A DNA stretch of 13,435 nucleotides from Candidatus Peribacteria bacterium (lineage in GTDB: Bacteria; Patescibacteriota; Gracilibacteria; Peribacterales; Peribacteraceae). Positions 7,448-13,435 of the stretch are shown piece after piece (position 1 is the first letter of the stretch; each line of letters starts with the position of its first letter). Position numbers and translations under genes: made by a program. The stretch lies in NCBI GenBank assembly GCA_903854455.1, contig CAINWJ010000038.1:1-13435 (forward strand), in the 5' to 3' direction. A model generated the notes under the pieces. That model worked only from the letters and a program-made list of their open reading frames with translations. It made no database searches and was not told the DNA's origin.

Positions 7448-7456
7448 GGAATGATC

Positions 7457-7462
7457 ACTATA
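7457..7462 (-). promoter_or_regulatory. Possible -10 box for the RtcB-like gene
   Basis: TATAGT on the minus strand ends 9 nt before the ATG at 7447. No convincing -35 is found. If used, the transcript would have a leader of only a few nucleotides. Confidence 0.3.
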
Positions 7463-7505
7463 CCATAGATTTAGCATTATGGTGGATTTCTATGAAACAC
7501 TCGAT

Positions 7506-7535
7506 ATGGCATGAATATTGCATCCGTAATAGTAT
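7506..7535 (+). promoter_or_regulatory. Promoter of the HIT-like gene, probably leaderless
   Basis: ATGGCA (7506-7511, 4/6 to the -35 consensus), an 18-nt spacer and TAGTAT (7530-7535) end 6 nt before the ATG at 7542. No Shine-Dalgarno sequence is present. The 64-nt gap to the divergent RtcB-like gene leaves little room for another arrangement. Confidence 0.4.
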
Positions 7536-7541
7536 TCTTGC

Positions 7542-7967
7542 ATGGTAGAACGCATATGGGACCCTAGCGGTAAGTTCGCCGGAGGAGATTTATCTTCCTC
7601 CCAGTATTGGTCAGTAGAAGTGAGTACCCGTCAGCACACGCTCGGATGCTTCGCGGTATTTCTGCGGCAACCGAAAGAGCGGGTATCAGATCTCAGTAAT
7701 GATGAGGCACAGAATCTTCCCGTTGTTCTCAGGCGAGTTGAAACAGCCCTTATGTCCCATACGCTCTTCCGGCCTGACCGCTTCAATTACTTGCAAATTG
7801 GCAATGCGCTTCATCACTTGCACCCTCGGTATGCCCGGCCAAGGATATTTGCAGGAAGAGAGTGGACAGATGCATCCTATGGAATGCCTCCCATATGGAC
7901 GTTCAAGGATCTGAATGAGGCTCTAAGTGCTGAAATTCGACAAGCAATCTTGCAGCACTTACCATGA
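7542..7967 (+). CDS. HIT-like (histidine triad) protein with altered triad
   Basis: This 141-residue protein has the layout of a HIT-domain nucleotide hydrolase or transferase: a beta-rich first half (LGCFAVFLRQP about 34-44), a helix of the SDLSNDEAQNL type (49-59), then FNYLQIGNALHHLHPRY at 81-97 followed by RPR. This matches the family pattern N-xxx-H-phi-H-phi-H-phi-phi. H92 and H94 fit the first two triad positions, H94 being the nucleophile, but the third is R96. HIT proteins cleave nucleoside phosphoramidates or dinucleoside polyphosphates such as Ap4A; the substrate here is unknown. The gene is first in a two-gene unit: its TGA lies 7 nt before the start of the histidine phosphatase, and both would act on phosphorylated metabolites. 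It is divergent from the RtcB-like gene. The family call is probable; activity is uncertain because of the altered triad. Confidence 0.62.
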   Translation: MVERIWDPSGKFAGGDLSSSQYWSVEVSTRQHTLGCFAVFLRQPKERVSDLSNDEAQNLPVVLRRVETALMSHTLFRPDRFNYLQIGNALHHLHPRYARPRIFAGREWTDASYGMPPIWTFKDLNEALSAEIRQAILQHLP

Positions 7968-7974
7968 TCATCAC

Positions 7975-8565
7975 ATGCGATCCAAGATTTACATCGTCCG
8001 GCATGGAGAGACTCTCTTGAACGCACAGGGCAGATTCCAAGGCCAGGCAGATGTCGCGCTTTCGGATACGGGTCGAAAACAGGCAGAGGCTATTGCGCGT
8101 TTGTTGTCTTTGCACAAAAACATAAGTCACATCTACTCAAGTCCCATGATTCGCGCGCAGCAAACTGCGGGAATTATCCAAAGACAAGCGCAGTGTGCAC
8201 TGACGGTTGAGTCGACGTTAATAGAACTTGATTTTGGTGATTTCCAGGGAGAAGACATCAGGCAGACAAAAGAAGCTCATAGCGATTTTTTCAAAAAACG
8301 CGCAAAGGCGAAAGCTGATACGCCTTTTCCGCATGGGGAAAGCTATCGCGAACTCTGTAAGCGATTGACTCCGTTTGCGGATTCTCTTTTTCAGAAAGAG
8401 GGATCGATGGTTGTCGTGGGGCATGATTGTGTGAATCGCGTTCTGCGCGGATTGTGGCTTGGTATCCCCCTAGAAGAATCTGTTTTCCTGCGCCAAGACC
8501 ATCATCAAATATTCGTTGTCTCGTTCCCTGAAAGAAGTGAAGAAAGCATATATATAGCCAAGTAG
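7975..8565 (+). CDS. Histidine phosphatase (RHG/phosphoglycerate mutase-like) family protein
   Basis: This 196-residue protein belongs to branch 1 of the histidine phosphatase superfamily. It has the full catalytic set: YIVRHGET at the N-terminus (R9 and nucleophile H10), SSPMIRAQQTA with R60, E84 in LIELDFGDFQG, and VVVGHD with H150. The DFGDFQG stretch fits the CobC/alpha-ribazole-phosphatase/GpmB-like group, which removes phosphate from small metabolites, but these cannot be separated by motif. The ATG at 7975 puts the RHG loop at its usual place; a GTG 48 nt upstream would add 16 unlikely residues and overlap the HIT-like gene. The 7-nt gap indicates co-transcription with that gene. No Shine-Dalgarno sequence is visible. 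The remnant at 2072-2365 belongs to the same superfamily. Confidence 0.88.
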   Translation: MRSKIYIVRHGETLLNAQGRFQGQADVALSDTGRKQAEAIARLLSLHKNISHIYSSPMIRAQQTAGIIQRQAQCALTVESTLIELDFGDFQGEDIRQTKEAHSDFFKKRAKAKADTPFPHGESYRELCKRLTPFADSLFQKEGSMVVVGHDCVNRVLRGLWLGIPLEESVFLRQDHHQIFVVSFPERSEESIYIAK

Positions 8566-8808
8566 GATAAGAGAGGCCAAGTAGCGACTTATGCTTGTAC
8601 CTTCGCCTGTGGCCTTGCAAGCAAGTTATTAAACTCCAGTTGAAGGAAACTTGTGACAACTGCATCAGCCCGGGAAAGGTTATTTCTGTTATGAGGCGTT
8701 CCTGCTCATTGAGGAGCGCAGATCGTTCCATGTGGAGGGTATGGCATGTTTTCGATGTTTTTTCATGTTTCGTGGAGTTGGATGTGGTGGATGTTCTGTG
8801 CAGTGATG
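8566..8808. other. Intergenic region between phosphatase and tRNA genes
   Basis: No coding frame is convincing. It contains weak inverted repeats (AGGCCA/TGGCCT with a ~30-nt loop; CAGTTG/CAACTG) and a T- and G-rich stretch (about 8730-8810) just downstream of the tRNA in its own direction. No classic terminator was found for either flanking gene. Confidence 0.35.
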
Positions 8809-8884
8809 TGGCAGCCCCACGGGGAATCGAACCCCGGTTACGGGAATGAGAATCCCGTGTCCTGAACCGCTAGACGATGGGGCC
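8809..8884 (-). tRNA. tRNA-Glu (anticodon CTC), CCA encoded
   Basis: The minus strand folds as a 76-nt cloverleaf. The acceptor stem GGCCCCA pairs with TGGGGCT (G1-U72 wobble), followed by discriminator G and an encoded CCA. The D arm begins TCGTCTAGCGG, the anticodon stem is CGGGA/TCCCG around loop TTCTCAT (anticodon CTC, reading GAG), and the T arm is CCGGG-GTTCGAT-TCCCCGT type. The body closely follows bacterial tRNA-Glu (GxCCCxTCGTCTAG...GGACAC). It lies alone and antisense to the flanking genes. Confidence 0.95.
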
Positions 8885-9101
8885 GTGTACCAGTCGCTTC
8901 GCTCGTTTGCAGGATACGTCCCGTGGCAGGAGGAAGCTCAGCGAAAGGAGGAAAGATCACTGCTTAGGGGCGTGGCATCCAGCGAGGACCAGCTAATGTT
9001 TTGGGATAAATGGGGGGGGGTTCTACTGGGTCACGGAACCTCTTTTATCCCTTTTTGAAAAGGAAAACTCGGTACAGGCATTTTTTTTTGTATTATGTCG
9101 T
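8885..9101. other. Intergenic region with G9 and T9 homopolymers
   Basis: No supported gene. A G9 run lies at 9012-9020 and a T9 run at 9081-9089. A short CCTTTT/AAAAGG inverted repeat lies between them. A TATTAT box (9091-9096) precedes the ATG at 9102 by 5 nt, without a good -35. I could not find a convincing promoter for the minus-strand tRNA. Confidence 0.35.
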
Positions 9102-10664
9102 ATGTTATCATTATCAAACATAAATAACATGATGGGTGGACGACAACGTGCTTCACATCTATGTGTCGATCTTATCCTCTTCATGAAATTTGAGGCCACA
9201 TACGCACCGGCTGCAACCGAATTCCGAGACGGGATTTCATTCCTTCGTTCGGATGGAATGCTCGCGCTCACTACGGATTTGAGAAGCAAGTATATCGGCA
9301 TGTGCAACGATGGAGAACGGATGTCATCGTCCTTTCTCGCAAAGAATCTGATTCCGCATACCGGCTGTGAACCCACTGCAGCATACGGAGCGGTCATCGA
9401 GACCAAAGATGGACCCATCCTCGACATGGCGTCGCAAACGGTGAACACGGTACTGGGACAGAATGACATTTGGGTTCTTGCAAATATTAATGCTTTCAAT
9501 CTGAGCGGATATCCTTCCTTCCTCAGTTCGAGATTCACAAATGCCTACTCTAAATTGCTCGCGGAGAAGATTTCTTCGATTGGAGGCATTGTCAATGCCC
9601 GCGTAAACCATCGTCTGTGCTCCGGTGCGGCAGCAATCGAATCGCTGCTCACGAACGCATGGAATTACTCTTGCACTAAATACGGGGACGATGCTTCCGG
9701 CAGGATGGTAGGTTCTTTCAAGGGCGGTTTCCACGGACAAACAGGGAACGCAGGTAAGATTTCATGGATACAAAAAGGACTGAAACTCCCTTTTCAAGAT
9801 GCCGGGTCGGAACAGGGAAAGGTGATGTTCTTCGAAACGCCGACAACGGCTAGTTTCGACCATCATGAGGTTCTGTCGGACGGTGAAGTGGAAATCATGG
9901 AGCAGATCAGACAACACAGGGAAGAACTTTTTCTTGTGATCATCGAGCCTCTCCTCATGAATTACGGAGTGGTCACTCCCTCTCTCTCCTTCATTCAGGC
10001 GTTACGAGAGACATGCACAGAATGCGACATTCCTTTGGCCTTTGACGAAGTGCAAACCGCTTTCGGCTGGCTTGGAACGATGTCGGCAGCGGAGAAATTG
10101 CGCGTAGCCCCCGATATGCTCGCCGTTTCCAAAGGGCTGACGGGGGGATACGGCCCTCTCTCTGCTTCTATCTGCAGCACAAAGTTCTCCCAGGAGAGCG
10201 GTACGGGAGAGAGCACGAACGGAAGTGATCTCCGTGCGATGGTTGCCGCGAAGGCCGTGCTGGAAAGGCTCGCGGGCATACAATGGGAGGACATCCCCGC
10301 TTGCCTTCCAACTTCTCTCGCAGAAGAACTGCACGAGGGCCTGTTACACTGGGTACCGAAAAAAGCGAAGAGCTTGCGCATGCGACTCCGCGATCTTACG
10401 GGAAAATATGAGAATATCGCAGGTGCGCTAAGAGGTGACGGCCTCATTTGCGGGCTGCCCCTGCTAGATAAATTGGGAAAGCCTTCACCGGCGCTCGCGG
10501 CAGCTGTATACCGCGATCTGATCTCGAGAGGCGTTTTTGCGAGGGCATCGCACGATGCTCTCATCATCAAGCCACCCCTCGTCATTACAGAATCAGAAAT
10601 TGACTTTGCAATCGAGCAACTGGGAAATAGCCTAAGGAAATTCTCCAATCATCCTCTTTGCTGA
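9102..10664 (+). CDS. Class III PLP-dependent aminotransferase-fold enzyme
   Basis: This 520-residue protein is a fold-type I, class III PLP enzyme (ornithine/GABA aminotransferase, glutamate-1-semialdehyde mutase and phospholyase group). Visible motifs: LCSGAAAIESLL at 172-183 (family SGSEAVE, cofactor phosphate side), FKGGFHGQT at 206-214, FDEVQTAFG at 314-322 with D315 contacting the PLP ring nitrogen, and AVSKGLTGGYGP at 341-352 with K344 forming the Schiff base. It is longer than the usual 420-460 residues, with an N-terminal extension. Starts at 9102, 9129, 9132 or 9183 are possible; 9102 is favoured by the TATTAT box 5 nt upstream, but no Shine-Dalgarno sequence supports any. Its TGA is one nt before the ATG of the APH-like kinase, so the two are probably coupled. 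Known kinase/phospholyase pairs (hydroxylysine and ethanolamine phosphate) combine these families, so this may be a transaminase or a phospholyase. The substrate is unknown. Confidence 0.85.
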   Translation: MLSLSNINNMMGGRQRASHLCVDLILFMKFEATYAPAATEFRDGISFLRSDGMLALTTDLRSKYIGMCNDGERMSSSFLAKNLIPHTGCEPTAAYGAVIETKDGPILDMASQTVNTVLGQNDIWVLANINAFNLSGYPSFLSSRFTNAYSKLLAEKISSIGGIVNARVNHRLCSGAAAIESLLTNAWNYSCTKYGDDASGRMVGSFKGGFHGQTGNAGKISWIQKGLKLPFQDAGSEQGKVMFFETPTTASFDHHEVLSDGEVEIMEQIRQHREELFLVIIEPLLMNYGVVTPSLSFIQALRETCTECDIPLAFDEVQTAFGWLGTMSAAEKLRVAPDMLAVSKGLTGGYGPLSASICSTKFSQESGTGESTNGSDLRAMVAAKAVLERLAGIQWEDIPACLPTSLAEELHEGLLHWVPKKAKSLRMRLRDLTGKYENIAGALRGDGLICGLPLLDKLGKPSPALAAAVYRDLISRGVFARASHDALIIKPPLVITESEIDFAIEQLGNSLRKFSNHPLC

Positions 10665-10665
10665 T

Positions 10666-11493
10666 ATGTCCACTCGTCTGACCCCCTGTAAAGAATCGCT
10701 GAGTGTGGAAGAAATTGAAGCGCTGTTCCAAATGCCCGTGGCTGCTTCCGACAAGCAGGTACCGCAAGGGAACTTGAACAGCAACATCCTCTTCCAGACG
10801 GCGGATGGGAGACCGTATCTTCTTCGTATGGAGAATCAGGAGGGGAGGGCTCGGGAGCTACCCGCAATCATTAATGAATACCGGGGAGTGGGATTCCTCG
10901 GCGTACCGGGAAACAGCTTCTTCCTGCGTACAGCCGGAGAACAGCATGCGTTCGCCGATGCTCTCCTACAAATGAATGTCCCCGTCATCTCGCCGATCTG
11001 CTCCCACAAGAAAATGCAGATCATCGCGTATTGTCAAGGCGCACGCACGCTCGCCGATTTATGGAAGAATGGAGACGAAGAGGCGACGGCCGCATCTGAA
11101 AATGCGTTTGCGACGCTAATGAAGTGCCACGGATTAGGAGTGGCAATCGGGGACAGGTGGGGGCCGAATGAACTTGTCCTGCCCGACGGTAGTCTTCGTT
11201 TTATAGATTTCGATGTGGGCATCAGGGGGCCCGAGGCGCGAGAGTTCGAACTTGTGGCATTCATGTATTTTCTCGCGTATTTCGCACAGCAATCCCCCAC
11301 TAAAGACGTTTCGACTCTCCAAGAGCTGTGCACGGTTGTTCTGAATAATGCTCGAGAACCCGTGTATTCCCAGAATGCGGTAAAAAAGTACCTTTCCTCA
11401 TATCCGAAATATTTCTCCGGGGAGGTTCCATACTCTTGGAACGATACCCGAGCGCGCGAAGCATTCTTTAATGCATTACACTCCCATGTCTGA
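10666..11493 (+). CDS. APH-like small-molecule kinase with degenerate catalytic loop
   Basis: This 275-residue protein keeps part of the APH/choline-kinase/RIO-like active site: IGDRWGPNEL at 161-170 (catalytic D163, metal-binding N168) and LRFIDFDVG at 178-185 (D181 in the DFG-equivalent place). The His normally first in HGDxxxxN is Ile161, and the beta-3 position that normally holds the ATP-binding Lys appears to be Arg (YLLRMEN, 51-57). The N-lobe opens with LNSNILFQTADG (37-48), a plausible glycine-loop equivalent. The ATG follows the stop of the PLP enzyme by one nt, and the 3' end overlaps the nucleotidyltransferase start, so all three are likely made together. It may phosphorylate the substrate or product of the PLP enzyme. 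It could also be a kinase-derived binding protein with altered activity. Low complexity and membrane segments are absent. Confidence 0.65.
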   Translation: MSTRLTPCKESLSVEEIEALFQMPVAASDKQVPQGNLNSNILFQTADGRPYLLRMENQEGRARELPAIINEYRGVGFLGVPGNSFFLRTAGEQHAFADALLQMNVPVISPICSHKKMQIIAYCQGARTLADLWKNGDEEATAASENAFATLMKCHGLGVAIGDRWGPNELVLPDGSLRFIDFDVGIRGPEAREFELVAFMYFLAYFAQQSPTKDVSTLQELCTVVLNNAREPVYSQNAVKKYLSSYPKYFSGEVPYSWNDTRAREAFFNALHSHV

Positions 11494-12553
11494 TATCTTT
11501 GAACAGCGGCAACAATACAGCCGGCAAACCCTAGAGCGTTTCCGGGAAAAAGCGGAAAAAATCCTGATTGGTTTCGGGCAAGAATTCGCTCTAGCCGTGA
11601 CAGGTAGCATCGCCAAGGACAAGCTTACGACCGATTCGGATTTGGACGTCCTCATGATGACCTGCGACATCGGCGAACAAACAAAAGAGCAAATTCGCCG
11701 GTGCATATGCGAGGAAGGGCCTCTCGTGGAACATCCTCTTGAACTGTATGCCATCGCACCAGAGGAAGAATGGAAGTGGCTCATATGCCATTCGGAATTG
11801 ATCGCATCGGATGTCCACTTCTCCAAATTTGTTGCAGGGAATCGCGCACTCTATGATAGGATTCTAACCTTTGCCCTGCAGCCAAAAAACGATCAGGAGA
11901 ACCAGCGGAGCTATTTCACGTACAACTGGCTCTATCGCACTAGGCAGTTGCGTAAGGAGGAATTACGCGATTCACTGAAATACCGTCCAGGTGGTCTGAG
12001 AGACGTCCAGACGTTGGACTGGGTATCACGTCGGCTGCTTCGAACGCCTGAAACGCACCCTGAAAATCAATTGAATGAAATGTGCTCGCAAGGCCTTATT
12101 CCAGCGAAGGACATAGAAGTGCTGGTCCGTCAGTACGGGGATCTCCTCGCGAGCAAGATGGATTCCCGTTTGTACGTCGATCATGAAACATCGATGAATG
12201 TATGGTTTATTATCGAGCAATTGCGGGAAAGCATCCTTCGAATAATCGGGGAAACGGTCGGAAAAGGATGGGAAGAGGAAATTCTGGGAGCCGTACGGGG
12301 AGATCACCGTAATACAAAGAATGTCCGTAACGCTTTTGATGATACTTCACATTTACTTTGTAAAATCTGGGATTCCACATCCGAATCCCAGCTTCGCAAC
12401 GCATATCGGACTTCGTATGAAGAATGGTCAGTACGTGCCGCTCTAGCACTCAATTCACATACGCCGCAGAATCTCCGATCATCGCTCTCACGATTGTCCT
12501 ACGCTGATATGGCAGACATCCACAAATTCTTGCGAGAAAATCATGATTCTTAA
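11486..12553 (+). CDS. GlnD-type nucleotidyltransferase without HD or ACT domains
   Basis: This 355-residue protein (360 from the alternative ATG at 11471) has a pol-beta-type nucleotidyltransferase core at its N-terminus: AVTGSIAKDKLTTDSDLDVL, with the GS pair at 40-41 and catalytic acids D52 and D54. Farther on, YRPGGLRDVQTLDWVSRR (166-183) matches the GPGGLRDxQT motif of the GlnD/PII-uridylyltransferase accessory domain. A helical C-terminal half follows. Full-length GlnD (~850-900 residues) adds HD and two ACT domains for deuridylylation and glutamine sensing; these are absent. The protein may uridylylate or adenylylate a protein or a metabolite without the PII cycle, or be a DUF294-like relative. 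It overlaps the upstream kinase by 8 nt (ATGTCTGA), which favours the 11486 start. The next gene begins 15 nt downstream. No PII gene is in the window. Confidence 0.75.
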   Translation: MSDIFEQRQQYSRQTLERFREKAEKILIGFGQEFALAVTGSIAKDKLTTDSDLDVLMMTCDIGEQTKEQIRRCICEEGPLVEHPLELYAIAPEEEWKWLICHSELIASDVHFSKFVAGNRALYDRILTFALQPKNDQENQRSYFTYNWLYRTRQLRKEELRDSLKYRPGGLRDVQTLDWVSRRLLRTPETHPENQLNEMCSQGLIPAKDIEVLVRQYGDLLASKMDSRLYVDHETSMNVWFIIEQLRESILRIIGETVGKGWEEEILGAVRGDHRNTKNVRNAFDDTSHLLCKIWDSTSESQLRNAYRTSYEEWSVRAALALNSHTPQNLRSSLSRLSYADMADIHKFLRENHDS

Positions 12554-12568
12554 TCATTTCTACTTTCT

Positions 12569-13351
12569 ATGGAAACAATTCACCGGAACTATCGTGGCAA
12601 AGAGTACGACTATCAGACTGACCAAGGAGTCATTGGCAGAGATTACTATAAAGACCATCTGGTCTCCCAGCTGCACGACTATGTGCTCCCACTCGTTGAT
12701 GACTCGGGAAAAGGCATTGTCGTTCTAGATATGGCCACCGGCCACGGCTATTCCGCAATCATCATGGCGGATTACTATCGAGACCGTGTCGCCAAAGTCG
12801 TCGCCTACGATATCAATCCGCGTGCGGTCGAGATGGCGCATTGGAACGCGTCACGGCATGCCTGCGAGGACATTATCGACTTCCGTGTCGGTACGTTGTA
12901 CGAGCCTCTCCGTGCTGGCGAGCGTTTCGCTCTGGTTCTCTCAGCCCTTCCGCCTATTCCCGTCACTACCGAGCAATTATCGCGAATGCCGAAGGATGTG
13001 CAATCGCACCACTGGGTGGCGAGCACTGCTGGCTCCACTGGTCGTGATCTTCTCGATGCAATGATCAAGGGGGCGCCGCCCTATTTGCGCGGGAATGGAA
13101 TCATTGCGACGGCAACTGCGGATTTCCAGAACGCGGTACGCCACACCTGTGCTGTCATGGAGGAGTATGGTTTCCAGTCGTGGCGTGCAGGAGAGCCGAA
13201 GGAACAGGAAATCCGGAACACGAAACTGACTGCTCTGGCGAAAGAAAACATCCTGAAACTGGGATATACGTTCTCCAAAAACCGCGACGGAGAGGAGATC
13301 TTTTTCATCGAAACGTATGTTGGCAAGACAATGCCCGTTGACATTCGCTGA
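12569..13351 (+). CDS. Class I SAM-dependent methyltransferase, PrmC/RlmG-like
   Basis: This 260-residue protein has a Rossmann-fold methyltransferase core: motif I VVLDMATGHGYSA at 51-63 (SAM-binding glycines G58, G60), an acidic ribose-binding position in VVAYDINPRAVEMAHWNA (D81), and motif IV LVLSALPPIP at 122-131. A GSTGRDLLDAMI...PYLRGNGII stretch (155-179) mirrors the G(G)xDGLxxLxxI...LxxGG of HemK/PrmC-type enzymes. The usual NPPY tetrapeptide that places a Gln or Asn amide or nucleobase is ALPP here, so the target may be another nucleophile or a small molecule. The final ~60 residues form a separate alpha/beta tail. The ATG follows the nucleotidyltransferase stop by 15 nt and the next gene starts 32 nt after its stop, so it belongs to the same operon. 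No Shine-Dalgarno sequence is visible. Confidence 0.8.
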   Translation: METIHRNYRGKEYDYQTDQGVIGRDYYKDHLVSQLHDYVLPLVDDSGKGIVVLDMATGHGYSAIIMADYYRDRVAKVVAYDINPRAVEMAHWNASRHACEDIIDFRVGTLYEPLRAGERFALVLSALPPIPVTTEQLSRMPKDVQSHHWVASTAGSTGRDLLDAMIKGAPPYLRGNGIIATATADFQNAVRHTCAVMEEYGFQSWRAGEPKEQEIRNTKLTALAKENILKLGYTFSKNRDGEEIFFIETYVGKTMPVDIR

Positions 13352-13383
13352 ACGAATCGTGATTCTCGATCCTGCCTCTTTCC

Positions 13384-13435
13384 ATGTCACATCTCTTCAT
13401 CTTCGATTACGACGGGCTCTTGGTAAATACCGAAA
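13384..13435 (+). CDS. HAD-family phosphatase, N-terminal start (cut by window edge)
   Basis: Only the first 17 codons are present. They read MSHLFIFDYDGLLVNTE, which is HAD motif I: a hydrophobic strand, then DxDGxLxxTE with nucleophile Asp8 and general acid Asp10. The final TE pair is typical of subfamily IA (beta-phosphoglucomutase-like). The gene follows the methyltransferase by 32 nt in the same direction and would add a phosphatase or phosphomutase to the operon. Cap type and substrate lie beyond the window. Confidence 0.8.
   Translation, partial: MSHLFIFDYDGLLVNTE

Noticed and set aside
8944..8953. Strong Shine-Dalgarno-like AAAGGAGG
   Set aside because: No start codon lies at a workable distance with a credible frame behind it.
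8846..9058. Small plus-strand frame starting inside the tRNA gene
   Set aside because: It overlaps the tRNA antisense, crosses the G9 run and has no family resemblance.
9995..10648. 217-codon minus-strand frame inside the PLP enzyme gene
   Set aside because: It is opposite the PLP-lysine region, which is clearly coding on the plus strand; the translation is Ser-, Arg- and Pro-rich without motifs.
1..13435. UGA recoding (Gly) as in some Candidate Phyla Radiation lineages
   Set aside because: TGA ends several well-defined proteins (aldolase, PLP enzyme, kinase, methyltransferase), and no family motif continues across an in-frame TGA.

Overview
The window is a compact bacterial chromosome segment of about 50-60% GC. 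It reads in the standard code: TAA, TAG and TGA are all used as ordinary stops. Multi-domain extracellular proteins with serine-rich linkers, many genes without a Shine-Dalgarno sequence, short gaps and many divergent small enzymes suggest an uncultured Candidate Phyla Radiation bacterium of the Peregrinibacteria/Peribacteria type. That placement is inference from style, not proof.

Layout. (1) Positions 1-196 are the C-terminus of a HAD phosphatase. A secreted protein with three CARDB-like domains joined by Ser-rich linkers follows (263-1783). (2) Positions 1784-2442 hold no intact gene but contain a decayed histidine-phosphatase fragment (2072-2365) behind a good promoter. A 14-bp-stem hairpin follows, serving the minus-strand class II fructose-bisphosphate aldolase (2443-3459). 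(3) A divergent intergenic region drives the aldolase leftward and an 850-residue two-kinase fusion (PfkB sugar kinase plus APH-like kinase, 3755-6307) rightward. (4) A divergent RtcB-like protein lies on the minus strand (6320-7447), convergent with the fusion gene. A HIT-like protein (7542-7967) and an intact histidine phosphatase (7975-8565) run rightward. (5) A tRNA-Glu(CTC) lies on the minus strand (8809-8884). (6) A tightly packed rightward operon runs to the end of the window: class III PLP enzyme, degenerate APH-like kinase, GlnD-type nucleotidyltransferase, class I methyltransferase and the start of another HAD phosphatase.

Almost every protein handles phosphoryl or nucleotidyl groups (HAD, RHG phosphatase, PfkB, APH, HIT, nucleotidyltransferase, RtcB, aldolase). 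The 9102-13435 operon, with translationally coupled genes, is the best candidate for an undescribed small-molecule pathway. A class III PLP enzyme directly followed by an APH-like kinase recalls known kinase/phospholyase pairs, but the substrate cannot be read from sequence. Several genes have a -10 box only 5-9 nt before the ATG and no Shine-Dalgarno sequence, which suggests leaderless transcripts.
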